A stretch of DNA of 64,000 nucleotides from Saprospiraceae bacterium (lineage in GTDB: Bacteria; Bacteroidota; Bacteroidia; Chitinophagales; Saprospiraceae), in the NCBI GenBank assembly GCA_019638455.1, contig JAHBTU010000001.1:201501-265500 (forward strand), given 5' to 3'. The notes under the pieces are model-generated. The model saw only the letters and a list, made by a program, of their open reading frames with translations. It was not told the origin of the DNA and made no database searches. Positions 35,489 to 45,062 of the stretch are shown here, one piece after another. Position numbers and translations under genes: made by a program. How positions within the stretch are numbered: the first letter of the stretch is position 1; every line of letters begins with the position of its first letter.

Positions 35489-38400
35489 ATGAACCTTCGC
35501 AAAGGTATCTCCTCCTTCCTGCTCGCGCTGTTCGCACTCGCGCTGCAAGCACAACAAACCACCGTTTATACCGAAGCCAATCTCGCCTATCATCGCGGCG
35601 TGGATTTTTTCAACCAACACATCTACGGGCTGGCCCAAAAAGAGTTCAAAACCGCCATGACGCTGCTCCGCCCCGTGAACGAGCCGGAATGGAGGTTCCT
35701 CAAGACCGAAGCCGAGCTCTATCACGCCAAATGCGCCGTCCGCCTCGACCAACCAGAAGCCGAGAAGCTCGCGCTTGATTTCCTGCGCGCCCACTCGCCT
35801 TCGCCAGAGGCCAGTCAAGCCGCGCTCGAAATCGGCGACTACTACTTCAACCAAAAAGAATACGACAAAGCCATCACCTACTACGAAATGGCGCCCGGCG
35901 GCAGCGGCAGCGTCCGCGATGAAGTGGAGTTCAAAAAAGGTTATAGCTATTTCATCACCAAGCGATTCCCGCAGGCCAAGGCAGAGTTTGCCCGCTTGAA
36001 GGAAAACACCGGAAGCGAGTGGTACTACCCTGCCAACTACTACTCTGGCTGCTGTTCGTTCTTTGAAGGCCGCTACGACGAGGCGCTCCGCTCGTTCCAG
36101 CGTTGCGAAAAAAGCGACAAATACAAAGCAGTCGTGCCTTACTACATCGTGCAGATTTACGCCAACAAGAAGCAGTACGACCAAGTGATTTCCTACGGCG
36201 CTTCAAGAGCGCAAGACCCCAATTCAAAAAATCGCGCGGAAATCAACCTGCTCGTCGGGCAAGCCTACTACGAGCAAGGCGACTACAAAAAAGCCTTGCC
36301 CTATCTCGAATACGGCGTGGTGAACTCCCCCGACCTCCGCCATTCGGACTACTACCAACTCGGCTACGCCCAATATCGGAGCGGCTACTACAAAGAGGCC
36401 ATCCAGAACTTTGAACAGCTCAACAAACAAGACAGCCTGCTGGGGCAAAACGCCTACTACCACCTCGGCGACTGCTACCTGCGCACCGGCAACAAGTTCA
36501 ACGCCCGCACCGCTTTCGGGCAAGCAGCCAACCTCAACTACGACAAAGCCCTGCGAGAAGACGCGCTCATCAACTACGCCAAACTGTGCTACGAACTCAA
36601 ATTCGACCGCGATGCCATTGACGCATTGCAACAGTTCCAGCCCACCTCCCGATACTATGAAGAGGCGCAAAACCTGATGAGCCAAGTGCTGCTCAACACC
36701 CGCGACTACGACCGCGCCGTAGGCATTTTGGAAAATGTGAAAACCCGCACCCCGCGCGTCAATGCGGCGTATCAAATCGTGACCTACAACCGCGGGGTAC
36801 AGCTCTACCAGAATGGTCAGAAAGACGAAGCGCGTCGCTATTTCAACAAATCGCTCGACGCGCCCGTGGACAAGCGCCTCTCCACCTTGGCCTCATTCTG
36901 GATGGGCGCCATCGCCAACGAGAGCGAAGAATGGAACATCAGCAAACAACACATCGCCACCTTCATCGGCAACGCCAAAAACTACAACGACCTGCCTGAA
37001 GAGAGCAGCCTGTTCATGGGTCACTATATTCAAGGCTACAATCACCTCAAACTCAACGACCACAAAATGGCGCTTGCCAACTTCAAGGCCGCCGTGGATG
37101 GTTTCAAGAAAAACATCAGTAGAATCCAATCGGAGAAAATCACAAAAGGCGTGTTGGGCGATGCGGTGCTGCGCGCGGGCGACTGCCATTTCAAAAACAA
37201 ACAGTACCCCGACGCGCTGGCTTACTACAACGAAGCAGTCAGCAAAAAATACGAGGGTTTTGAGTACGCTTTTTATCAGAAAGCCATCATTCGCGGCCTG
37301 CAAGGCAGTTTGGTGGACAAGGCCGTGGCCCTCGAAAACCTCGCCAACCAGTACCCCAACAGCACCTATGCCGACGATGCCCTGTTCGAGCTGGGCAACA
37401 CATATCTCGAAATGAACAGGCTCAGCGAGGCCACCGTGCCGCTGCGCAAACTCATCTCGGACTACCGCGGGCGCTCGCCCCTCATCATTCAAGCCTATAT
37501 GCAGCTGGGGCTTATCTCATTCCGCCAAGGCAAATATGACGTAGCTGCCGATTACTACAAACAAGTGTTCGCCAACAACCCCGACGCGGCAGAGGCAAGA
37601 GAGGCACAAGTCGCCCTCAAAGAAACCTACGACGAGTGGGGCCGACCCAACGACTACATCACCTTCATGAACACGGTGCCCGGCTACAAAATCAGCCAAG
37701 GCCAGCAGGACAGCATCGTGTTCCAGTCTGCCGAATACCAATTCCAAAACCGCCGCTACAAACAAGCCATTGACGGCTTTACCAATTACTTAAATCAATT
37801 CTCCAATCGCCCCAACGCTATCGCGGCGCACTATTATCGGGCAGAAAGCTATGCCTCCGACGAAATCAAGCAATACAGCTTGGCGCTTACCGACTATGCT
37901 GCCGTGGTGGGGCGCGGTCCGAGCAAATGGTACGCCCGCTCCGCCGAACGAGCCGCCATACTCGCTCTGCGTATAGAGAAAAAGCCCGGGCAAGCCCTTG
38001 AATTTGCCCGCAAATGGGAGGAATCCGCACCCAACGACAACGCTCGCTTCCAAGCCCAGCTCATCGCGCTCGAAGCCGCCTACAAAAGCGGCAACAACAC
38101 GGTGGCTGTCAGCGAATACGCCAACAAAGTGAACACCTCGCCACAAGCAGCCTCCGAACATTTGGCCTTGTCCAATTTCTATCTCGGAAAATTGGCTTTC
38201 GACCGGCAAGAATACGCACGAGCCTATCCGCTGCTCGAATCCGCTGCCGAGAACACCACCTCCGAAATCATGGCTGAGGCTTATCACCATTTGGGGCAAA
38301 TCCTCTACCGCCAGCGCAAATACGCCGAAGCCGAAGAACTCATCACTGGCAGGGCCAACAAAAACAGCGCAGGCTACGACGACTGGATTGCACGCAACCT

Positions 38401-38620
38401 CATCCTGCTCGCCGACGTGTACAACGACCAAGGCGACAAAAGCAGCGCCTCAGCCGCGCTCGAAGCTGTGCTCGAAAACTACAAGGGCGGCGACGCAGGC
38501 ATCATGAACACCGCTCGCCAGAAGTACAACCAAATCAACTCGAACACAACCCCGTCGTCGCAGCCCAACAGCTCGCAGCCCAAAGGCAACAATTTCCTCG
38601 AAATGGAAGGCGGCGAATAA
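35489..38620 (+). CDS. Large tetratricopeptide-repeat protein
   Basis: 1043 residues from ATG 35489 (signal peptide MNLRKGISSFLLALFALALQAQ). Nearly the whole length is TPR-type helical repeats, with recurring A-x-Y-x-G-x-Y...A patterns (KEFKTAMTLL, YYFNQKEYDKAITYYEMA, ALAYYNEAVSKKYEGF). The tail is low-complexity (NSNTTPSSQPNSSQP). Exported to the periplasm, probably an assembly scaffold. The next gene encodes an outer-membrane barrel protein; the pair suggests a joint envelope role. An octamer repeat array separates them. Confidence 0.88.
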   Translation: MNLRKGISSFLLALFALALQAQQTTVYTEANLAYHRGVDFFNQHIYGLAQKEFKTAMTLLRPVNEPEWRFLKTEAELYHAKCAVRLDQPEAEKLALDFLRAHSPSPEASQAALEIGDYYFNQKEYDKAITYYEMAPGGSGSVRDEVEFKKGYSYFITKRFPQAKAEFARLKENTGSEWYYPANYYSGCCSFFEGRYDEALRSFQRCEKSDKYKAVVPYYIVQIYANKKQYDQVISYGASRAQDPNSKNRAEINLLVGQAYYEQGDYKKALPYLEYGVVNSPDLRHSDYYQLGYAQYRSGYYKEAIQNFEQLNKQDSLLGQNAYYHLGDCYLRTGNKFNARTAFGQAANLNYDKALREDALINYAKLCYELKFDRDAIDALQQFQPTSRYYEEAQNLMSQVLLNTRDYDRAVGILENVKTRTPRVNAAYQIVTYNRGVQLYQNGQKDEARRYFNKSLDAPVDKRLSTLASFWMGAIANESEEWNISKQHIATFIGNAKNYNDLPEESSLFMGHYIQGYNHLKLNDHKMALANFKAAVDGFKKNISRIQSEKITKGVLGDAVLRAGDCHFKNKQYPDALAYYNEAVSKKYEGFEYAFYQKAIIRGLQGSLVDKAVALENLANQYPNSTYADDALFELGNTYLEMNRLSEATVPLRKLISDYRGRSPLIIQAYMQLGLISFRQGKYDVAADYYKQVFANNPDAAEAREAQVALKETYDEWGRPNDYITFMNTVPGYKISQGQQDSIVFQSAEYQFQNRRYKQAIDGFTNYLNQFSNRPNAIAAHYYRAESYASDEIKQYSLALTDYAAVVGRGPSKWYARSAERAAILALRIEKKPGQALEFARKWEESAPNDNARFQAQLIALEAAYKSGNNTVAVSEYANKVNTSPQAASEHLALSNFYLGKLAFDRQEYARAYPLLESAAENTTSEIMAEAYHHLGQILYRQRKYAEAEELITGRANKNSAGYDDWIARNLILLADVYNDQGDKSSASAALEAVLENYKGGDAGIMNTARQKYNQINSNTTPSSQPNSSQPKGNNFLEMEGGE

Positions 38621-38699
38621 TGCGCAACACGAGGACCGCCAATTTGAAAATAGGCTATCAGCATATCCCATTTTCGCTGCTCCAAAATGACGCGCCCCA

Positions 38700-39054
38700 A
38701 CCATCAACCAGAAACCAGAAACCCTCAAACCCTCAAACCCCCAAACCCCCAAACCCCCAAACCCCTAAACCCTCAAACCTTCAAACCTTCAAACCCTCAA
38801 ACCCTCAAACCCTCAAACCTTCAAACCCTCAAACCCCCAAACCCTCAAACCCCCAAACCCTCAAACCCCCAAACCTTCAAACCTTCAAACCTTCAAACCC
38901 TCAAACCCTCAAACCCCCAAACCTTCAAACCTTCAAACCTTCAAACCCTCAAACCCCCAAACCCTCAAACCCCCAAACCCTCAAACCCTCAAACCCCCAA
39001 ACCTTCAAACCCCCAAACCTTCAAACCTTCAAACCTTCAAACCTTCAAACCTAT
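38700..39054. repeat. AAACCCTC octamer satellite, array 1 (about 42 units)
   Basis: Continuous 8-bp units, nearly all AAACCCTC, AAACCCCC or AAACCTTC, about 340 bp, fringed by AACCAGAAACC. Three units make 24 bp, so the DNA is open in several frames and codes artefactual (NPQTLKPS)n peptides. It fills the gap between the TPR gene and the barrel gene and ends about 17 nt before the ATG at 39071. The minus strand has GGG runs every 8 nt and could form G-quadruplexes. Confidence 0.95.
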
Positions 39055-39070
39055 TCAACTACTTGTCACC

Positions 39071-40705
39071 ATGTCACTCAATCATAAATCAATTTTCACC
39101 GCCATCGCACTGCTCGCCCTCGGTCACGTCGTCATTGCCCAAAAGGACAAAGTGACTGGCAGCGTGGACATCTACAAGGATTTCGACGCGCATCTGTTGG
39201 AATCCAACAAAATCAATCTCACCCCAACCCTGCCGCCCATTGACACCACCACCCAAAAGCAGGACTACATAGTGCCTGCCCGCCCGCTTTCGCTCTCATA
39301 CCCCACGCCCAAACTGCGCCCCATCGCCATGAAGTCTGGCAAAAAAGACGACACCTTCAATGGCTATGCAAAAGCCGGCGCAGGCATACCCAAGCAGTTC
39401 TGGGGCGAGTTGGGCTATTTTTTTAGCGCGGAGGATAAGTTCGATGGCAAGGCGTGGTTCCGCCACCACAGTTTGAACAACGGCGACAACCGCGAAAACC
39501 AGCGTTTCTTCAACAATGATTTCTTGCTCAATGGCAACGTTTATCTGAGCCAGAACCTCGCCGTGGAAGGCAACGTGGGGTATAGCTACGACCGCGTTCA
39601 TTTTTACGGCTACAACTCCGACACGCTTTCTTTCTCGGAAGAGCGCACCCGGCAAGATGTCAAGATACTTGACCTCGGAGGCCGCCTTTTCAACAAGGAG
39701 CGCAGCGATATGGACTTGAATTTCCACATCGCGCCAAAGTTTTATTTGCTCAACGACTATTACGCCAACAAGGAAACCGGTCTTGCATTGGACATGGGTG
39801 CCACCAAGTGGTTTGCCGAAAAACACCCGCTTACTTTCAACATCCGCACCGACAACACGACCTTCGAGGACACGGTGAAGCAAAAACTCAACAACATCTA
39901 CCTCCAACCGTCTTTCACGTTTCATTCCGACATCGTTCGCATAAAGATTGGGGGCAACTTTGCCAGCAACCGCGATGAGTTCACCATTTTCCCCGATGCC
40001 GAACTCACCTTGCGCCTCATTGGCAATGGCATTCAAATTTTCGGTGGCGCGGGCGGAGATTTGCGCAAAAACACCTATCGCACCATGTTGGACTACAACC
40101 CGTTCAACCAAGTGCGTGGCGTGACGCTTCGCAACACTGAATATCGCAACTACTATGCAGGGGCAAAAGGTGACCTCGGTTTCCTCGAATACTCCGGTCA
40201 GTTCACCTATGCAGAAGCTAAAGACTTGGCATTGTTCCAGACCAAATTCACCCCCGAAGGCATCACACGTTTTCAGGTAGTGTACGATGATGCCACCATC
40301 ACCAACGTGCAAGGCACCGTGAAACTCAACCTCTTCAAGCAATCACTTGCGCTCATCGGCACCCTGAGCCAGAACCTCACCTTCGAGCCAGCAAACGAAA
40401 GCAAAACGTGGGGGCTTCCTCAGACCGAGTGGAATTTCAACGGCGTGGTCTCCGTGCTTGATGGCAAAGCCGAGGTGCGCGGCGGACTCTATATCGCCGA
40501 TGGTATATGGTTCAAAGACATTGAGGGCGTGTCGCGTCAGGGCGATGTCTTGCTCGACCTCAACGCGGGAGGTAATTTTTATTTCTCAAAAAATATCGGC
40601 GCGTTCGTCAACGTGAACAACATACTCAACAACAAGCGCGAACGCTGGTACAATTACCCGATGGTTGGCCTCAACTTCTTGGTGGGCTTGACGGCACGGT
40701 TCTGA
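39071..40705 (+). CDS. Outer-membrane beta-barrel protein (TonB-receptor-like)
   Basis: 544 residues from ATG 39071, chosen because a signal peptide follows (SIFTAIALLALGHVVIAQ). The frame is open back to 38687 through the octamer array, but that part is repeat-encoded. After a short periplasmic segment (PTLPPIDTTTQKQDYIVPARP) the protein consists of amphipathic strands with many aromatic residues, ending with a strand finishing in F (LVGLTARF), as outer-membrane barrels do. It lacks a plug domain. Likely a porin-like or receptor partner of the preceding TPR protein. Expression might depend on the length of the adjacent array. Confidence 0.82.
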   Translation: MSLNHKSIFTAIALLALGHVVIAQKDKVTGSVDIYKDFDAHLLESNKINLTPTLPPIDTTTQKQDYIVPARPLSLSYPTPKLRPIAMKSGKKDDTFNGYAKAGAGIPKQFWGELGYFFSAEDKFDGKAWFRHHSLNNGDNRENQRFFNNDFLLNGNVYLSQNLAVEGNVGYSYDRVHFYGYNSDTLSFSEERTRQDVKILDLGGRLFNKERSDMDLNFHIAPKFYLLNDYYANKETGLALDMGATKWFAEKHPLTFNIRTDNTTFEDTVKQKLNNIYLQPSFTFHSDIVRIKIGGNFASNRDEFTIFPDAELTLRLIGNGIQIFGGAGGDLRKNTYRTMLDYNPFNQVRGVTLRNTEYRNYYAGAKGDLGFLEYSGQFTYAEAKDLALFQTKFTPEGITRFQVVYDDATITNVQGTVKLNLFKQSLALIGTLSQNLTFEPANESKTWGLPQTEWNFNGVVSVLDGKAEVRGGLYIADGIWFKDIEGVSRQGDVLLDLNAGGNFYFSKNIGAFVNVNNILNNKRERWYNYPMVGLNFLVGLTARF

Positions 40706-40739
40706 TAGTGGTTGAGGCTGTCTCACAAGTTTAGATTTC

Positions 40740-40813
40740 GACAAGGTTGACAAGATTTACGGGTTTTTCCCAAAAACAAAGGCGCTAATCCAGTAAATCT
40801 TGTCAACCCTGTC
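40740..40813. repeat. 21-bp-arm palindrome between convergent genes
   Basis: GACAAGGTTGACAAGATTTAC (40740-40760) and GTAAATCTTGTCAACCCTGTC (40793-40813) pair at 20 of 21 positions around a 32-nt loop. It lies between the stop codons of convergent genes and may act as a bidirectional terminator; no clear T-run. Confidence 0.75.
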
Positions 40814-40856
40814 AACAATCGTCACTTGCGAGACATCTTCAACCCACAATGAGCAC

Positions 40857-41483
40857 CTATTCGTTTTCCTCCAGTTGTTTCAAATTCTCTTTCAAATAGT
40901 CCAAGTACTTGCCGAACGCTTTTCGATTGAGCCAGACGGTCATCCAAGCGCCCAATGCGCCTATGAGCAAACCTGTCACGAGCATGGTGGCCAACAACCA
41001 CGGTCGCTCCCAGATGAACAAAAAACTGCCCTCTTCCTCAATAATGGCAAACGAAAAGCCCAACATGGCTGCGATGGGCGTGAAAACACCCCCGATGATG
41101 TTTTCCCGACGGACGATGCCGTGCAGCTGCTCGTGATAGAAATGCAGCACTTCCTTCAAATTGCCCGACATCATTCCTACCTGTTTTTTCATGCGCAGAT
41201 AGGGCGGCAACACCAGCCAAAGATTGAACAACCCGAACAACAGCATGGCGGCGATGAGGAGTATTATTTCGCGGTTGCCATCAATGGCGATGACTGCCCA
41301 GACTCCGTAGAGCAAAATGAACCCGATAATAAACCACACTTTGTAGAGCACCTTGCGCGTCATTTCCGCCATCATGTTCTGCGAGGTGGGCGAAAAAGGG
41401 CGCTCCGACGGAGGTGCCTCGTCCAAGCCTGTCCGCCAGTTTTTTTCGCTGATTTCGCGCCAAAGTTTATTCAGTTCTTCCAT
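40857..41483 (-). CDS. Membrane protein encoded with an ECF sigma factor
   Basis: 208 residues. A soluble N-terminus (about 1-45, ISEKNWRTGLDEAPPSERP) is followed by four predicted helices (about 48-68, 73-93, 128-148, 155-178) and a charged coiled C-terminus (YLDYLKENLKQLEENE). It begins 2 nt after the sigma-factor stop, the position of an anti-sigma factor. No zinc-binding HxxxCxxC motif is present, so the anti-sigma role is only inferred from position. Confidence 0.7.
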   Translation of the reverse strand: MEELNKLWREISEKNWRTGLDEAPPSERPFSPTSQNMMAEMTRKVLYKVWFIIGFILLYGVWAVIAIDGNREIILLIAAMLLFGLFNLWLVLPPYLRMKKQVGMMSGNLKEVLHFYHEQLHGIVRRENIIGGVFTPIAAMLGFSFAIIEEEGSFLFIWERPWLLATMLVTGLLIGALGAWMTVWLNRKAFGKYLDYLKENLKQLEENE

Positions 41484-41485
41484 GA

Positions 41486-41977
41486 TTATTGCTGTTTTAG
41501 GCGGTTTTCCAATACGGTTTTGATGCGGTGCAATTTCACGGCGACGTGGTTTTTGGTCAGTCCCGCGATGTCGGCAATGGATTCATTGTCGTAGCCGTCC
41601 AGATGCAGCGAGATGAGCGCACGGTCTGCCTCCGGCAATTGGCGAATGGCTTGGTAGAGCAGTTCGGCTTGCGGGCTGAGCGGTTCTGGCGATTCTGCCG
41701 ACAATTGAGCAGCGGCACCGATTTCGGTGGTAGCGACGCGGCGCAGCGACTTGCGGCGGAAGGTGAGCGCCGTGTTGAGCGCCACCCGATAGAGCCAAGT
41801 GCTGAACGCCGCGGCACCGCGAAAACTCGGGTACGCTCGCCAAGCCTCATACATCATTTCCTGATGCAGGTCGCGGCGGTCTTCCGGGTCGTCCACATAG
41901 AGGCGGATGATTTTGTGCAAGATGCCTGCGTGTGTGCGCAAAAGTTGAGTAAACTCCGGTTGTTTTGCTTCGCCCAT
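41486..41977 (-). CDS. ECF-type RNA polymerase sigma factor
   Basis: 163 residues. Region 2 is visible in IIRLYVDDPEDRRDLHQEMMYEAWRAYPSFRG and FSTWLYRVALNTALTFRRK; region 4 in LPEADRALISLHLDGYDNESIADIAGLTKNHVAVKLHRIKTVL. Directs RNA polymerase to a small set of promoters. Followed at once by the membrane protein gene, giving a typical sigma/partner pair. Confidence 0.93.
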   Translation of the reverse strand: MGEAKQPEFTQLLRTHAGILHKIIRLYVDDPEDRRDLHQEMMYEAWRAYPSFRGAAAFSTWLYRVALNTALTFRRKSLRRVATTEIGAAAQLSAESPEPLSPQAELLYQAIRQLPEADRALISLHLDGYDNESIADIAGLTKNHVAVKLHRIKTVLENRLKQQ

Positions 41978-42057
41978 AGTGGTCAGATATCTGTGTTCTG
42001 GCCTTGTTTGAAAGTGTGTTTGTTAGTGTCGGTGGGCATTGAAAAAATTACAGGACG

Positions 42058-42441
42058 CTACACATTGCAAGCGGCATTGGGGTTCGGGTAATTGTCCGAT
42101 TGGTCCTCGTCGGTGTCGTCGAGGCACGCAAAATCTTTTTCCAGCAACAATTTGAGTGAAATGCCGGGCGCTACTTCCGCCTCATTGTCGAAACCCACGC
42201 GCTCCTCGTCGTGCCAGTGTTTGGCAGCCTCAGCGGGCATGAACAACGTGATGACACCGCCCTCGAAAGTAGCCTGTAGGCCGTTGATGCCCTCTCGCGC
42301 CTTGAGCGCGTAGGAAAACCGTTGGCTCTCATTGGGGCCAAACCACGTCTCCTCCGTGAGATGCCCTGTTTCTGCCAGGGTCTTCACTTCCGTTTGGGTG
42401 AGGCGGTAGCGAACAAAATTGCCTTTAATCCTGATTTTCAT
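42058..42441 (-). CDS. Small conserved protein next to fdhD (DUF7009-like)
   Basis: 127 residues from ATG 42441 (MKIRIKGNFVRYRLTQTEV). FSYALKAREGINGLQATFEGGVITLFMPAE and a conserved tail with CLDDTDEDQSDNYPNPNA mark a Bacteroidota family that I believe is called DUF7009. Function unknown. It lies downstream of fdhD, with a diverged dispersed repeat in the gap. Confidence 0.7.
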   Translation of the reverse strand: MKIRIKGNFVRYRLTQTEVKTLAETGHLTEETWFGPNESQRFSYALKAREGINGLQATFEGGVITLFMPAEAAKHWHDEERVGFDNEAEVAPGISLKLLLEKDFACLDDTDEDQSDNYPNPNAACNV

Positions 42442-42524
42442 GACAAAATTTAGATGGTTTGAGCAGCTTGAATGGGGGTGCGCATCAATATGTGTTGTGT
42501 TTGTCCACTTGAAGTCACGAAGAG

Positions 42525-42640
42525 CCACTTTTCTTTTTGCACAACAGAGTGAATTATTGAAAACCAAAACGCTGTGCCTCCGCGTCTCTGTGTTTTCTTC
42601 TTGTCCCTATGGGGATGAGACAGTTGTCCGAACGCTCTCA
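42525..42640 (-). repeat. Diverged single copy of the 154-bp repeat family
   Basis: Read on the minus strand: GGACAAGAAGAAAACACAGA, a GCACAGCGTTTTGGTTTTCA core and AATAATTCACTCTGTTGTGC, clearly related to the tandem units at 48250-48900. It shows that the repeat is dispersed. Confidence 0.65.
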
Positions 42641-42662
42641 CTTCCTCTTTCAAATCCCCGAT

Positions 42663-43481
42663 TCACCCTCCCGCATACACATTAAACCTGTTGTCGCGCA
42701 AAAAGCCGATAAGCGTGATGCCAAACGATTCGGCGGTCTCCACTGCCAAGCTGGAAGGTGCGCCCACTGCACACACCACTTGCATCCCTGCCATCGCCGC
42801 TTTTTGCAGCAGCTCGAAGCTCGCCCGCCCACTCAGCAATAAAAGGTGTTGGTCGAGCGGCATGATGCTTTGCCCCAAGTAGTGGCCGATGAGTTTGTCC
42901 AGCGCATTGTGCCGGCCCACGTCCTCCCGGATAGCCAGCAGATTCCCCTCCGGGTCGAACAAGGCCGAGGCGTGAAGCCCACCAGTCGCATCAAAGGTAC
43001 GCTGGGCTTGGCGCAAGGTGTCGGGCAATGAATAGATAATATCGGGGCGAATTTCCCAATGCCGTTTCTCCGATACGGTTGCGCAGTTTGTGGTGGTTTT
43101 CACTGCCTCGATAGAGCTCTTGCCACACACGCCACAGCTCGAAGTCGTGTAAAAATGGCGCTCCAATCTGCTCGGCTCAAAATGCAATTCGGGGCGCAGC
43201 ACCACCGTCAGGACATTGCCGAGTGGCTGAGCGCGCAAGCCGGCTATGTCGGAAGCCTCTCGCACAATGCCCTCCGTGAACAGAAATCCCCTGGCCAAAT
43301 CTTCGTCCGCTCCGGGAGTGCGCATGGTGACGGAAAGGCTTTTGGTGGAGCGTTTGGCGGCAGGGCCGTATTCGAGGCGAATTTCCAGAGGTTCTTCCAC
43401 TGCGAGCACATCGGGTTGCTCCGAAGCGTCAGCGCCGTTGAACTTTCTGATAGAGACCGTTTTAATCGCCTGATGTGCCAT
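42663..43481 (-). CDS. fdhD: Formate dehydrogenase accessory sulfurtransferase FdhD
   Basis: 272 residues. Transfers sulfur to the molybdenum cofactor of formate dehydrogenases. The sulfur-carrying CxxC motif is TTSSCGVCGKSS (C116, C119). Other family stretches are EEPLEIRLEYGP, TPGADEDLARGFLFTEGI, TGGLHASALFD, REDVGRHNALDKLIG and LSGRASFELLQKAAMAG. No formate dehydrogenase gene is in the window. ATG at 43481. Confidence 0.95.
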   Translation of the reverse strand: MAHQAIKTVSIRKFNGADASEQPDVLAVEEPLEIRLEYGPAAKRSTKSLSVTMRTPGADEDLARGFLFTEGIVREASDIAGLRAQPLGNVLTVVLRPELHFEPSRLERHFYTTSSCGVCGKSSIEAVKTTTNCATVSEKRHWEIRPDIIYSLPDTLRQAQRTFDATGGLHASALFDPEGNLLAIREDVGRHNALDKLIGHYLGQSIMPLDQHLLLLSGRASFELLQKAAMAGMQVVCAVGAPSSLAVETAESFGITLIGFLRDNRFNVYAGG

Positions 43482-43700
43482 GTTTTATGTTCAAAAAATC
43501 CGATGGCGTGTCTGCGCTTGTCAGGTTTTCGGGAAAAATAGGCTGCGCCAGGCACACATCCGAACGCCCAAAAATACGCGCAAAGACTGATTTCCCTGTT
43601 GCTTTCATGCCAACAGCCACGGCCCCGCCGTCGCTTCGTGAATGCTGCTAAGCTGTTCAGCACATACACTGGCTCAAGGCTGCTGAGAGCAGGCCGTTCA

Positions 43701-45062
43701 TCAGCCCAGCACAGGGATTTGCTCGTCCTTCACTTTTTGCGCATACATGGCTTGAAGTTCATCCTCGTAAAAAAACTTGTCGGAGAAAGCAGGCTTCAGG
43801 TCATCCAGCCAAGTGGCTTTTTCGTCGTATTTGGCAAAAAACGGACGCGCCACCCAATCAGGGTTGCGCCCTTGCAAAAAACGCATGGTGAACACCTTTT
43901 GAGCGCCCACCTCTGCCACGCCCAATATCTGCACTTTGCCCGGCGTGGCCGACATACTCGGCCCGCGCACTGTGCGGCAAAGGCCACTCACGCGCTGGTA
44001 GGCATTGCGGAATATATCCCAGGCTCTCACCAGCGGCACCTCGAAGTAGTGTTTGGCTCCTGTGTCGCGGGCGACGAACATGTAGTAGGGAATACAGTTT
44101 TGGTTCACCTGCTCGCGCCACATTTCTGCCCATGCCAGCGGGTCGTCGTTGATGTGGCGCAGCAGCGGCGACTGGGTGCGAATCTGAAGCCCGGTGCGGC
44201 GCAAGCGGCGGATGGCTTTTTGCACGGCGGGCGTCCTCAGCTCGTTGGGGTGGTTGAAGTGCGCCATGAATGCCAGATTGATGCCGCTTTTCACCACTTG
44301 CTCAAAGAGTTGCAGGTATTTGTCGGCCTCCTCGTCGTCAATGAATTTGTAAGGCCAAAAGCCGAGCGATTTGGTTCCGATGCGAATGGATTGGATATTG
44401 GTCTTGTTGTTTTTGTCCAAAAAAGGCTCGATGTACTGGCGAAACACGTCGAATTTCATAATCATCGGGTCGCCGCCCGTGAAGAGAATATCGGTGGTCT
44501 CTTGGTGCTGTTCGAGGTACTTGACCAAAAGCTCCGTCTCGCGCATGGCGAATTTGATTTCGTTCATACCCACGAATTGCGGCCATCGAAAGCAAAAAGT
44601 GCAATAGCTGTGACAAGTCTGACCCGAGCTGGGGAAAAACAGCACCGTCTCGCGGTATTTGTGCTGCACCCCCATTAGTTTCACCCCATCAATTTCCGGC
44701 ACGTTCAATTCCACTTGTCCTGCCGGATGCGGGTTGAGATGTAGCCTGATTCCGTGAGCCGTGTCGCGGATTGCGTTGCGGTCGTCGGTTTGCTTCATAG
44801 TCTGCGCCATTTCCGCAAAATGTTCGGGGCGCAGCATTTGCTCATTGGGGAAAACAAGATTGAAAATAGGGTCGTCGCGGTAGTTGTCCCAGTCAATCAA
44901 TTCGTCAATCACATAGTTGTTGACTTTAAATGGAAGCACATGGCCTACAATTTCGATGGCACGCCGCTCCGATTCGGAGAGTCGCCCCATCTGAGGAATG
45001 TTGCGAAAATTGTTCAACGCATAGGCTTTGTAGGTTGGCTTCGTTTCGGAAATTACTAGCAT
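43701..45062 (-). CDS. KamA-family radical SAM protein (lysine 2,3-aminomutase-like)
   Basis: 453 residues. The radical SAM cluster motif CHSYCTFC lies at 150-157 (C150, C154, C157), followed by DILFTGGDPMIM (GGDP, as in aminomutases) and TKSLGFWPYKF. A lysine in ATPGKVQILG may hold PLP. Canonical members convert L-lysine to beta-lysine; the sequence is distant enough that the substrate should be left open. It is upstream of fdhD on the same strand, with a 219-bp gap. Confidence 0.88.
   Translation of the reverse strand: MLVISETKPTYKAYALNNFRNIPQMGRLSESERRAIEIVGHVLPFKVNNYVIDELIDWDNYRDDPIFNLVFPNEQMLRPEHFAEMAQTMKQTDDRNAIRDTAHGIRLHLNPHPAGQVELNVPEIDGVKLMGVQHKYRETVLFFPSSGQTCHSYCTFCFRWPQFVGMNEIKFAMRETELLVKYLEQHQETTDILFTGGDPMIMKFDVFRQYIEPFLDKNNKTNIQSIRIGTKSLGFWPYKFIDDEEADKYLQLFEQVVKSGINLAFMAHFNHPNELRTPAVQKAIRRLRRTGLQIRTQSPLLRHINDDPLAWAEMWREQVNQNCIPYYMFVARDTGAKHYFEVPLVRAWDIFRNAYQRVSGLCRTVRGPSMSATPGKVQILGVAEVGAQKVFTMRFLQGRNPDWVARPFFAKYDEKATWLDDLKPAFSDKFFYEDELQAMYAQKVKDEQIPVLG

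Noticed and set aside
38620..39087. ORF of (NPQTLKPS)-type repeats over the octamer array
   Set aside because: Any stop-free octamer gives such frames; the composition is purely repeat-derived and no start or domain supports it.
43482..43700. Search for a riboswitch or small gene between the KamA-like gene and fdhD
   Set aside because: Only weak CAAAG-type matches and short frames overlapping fdhD in other phases; no conserved structure could be recognised.
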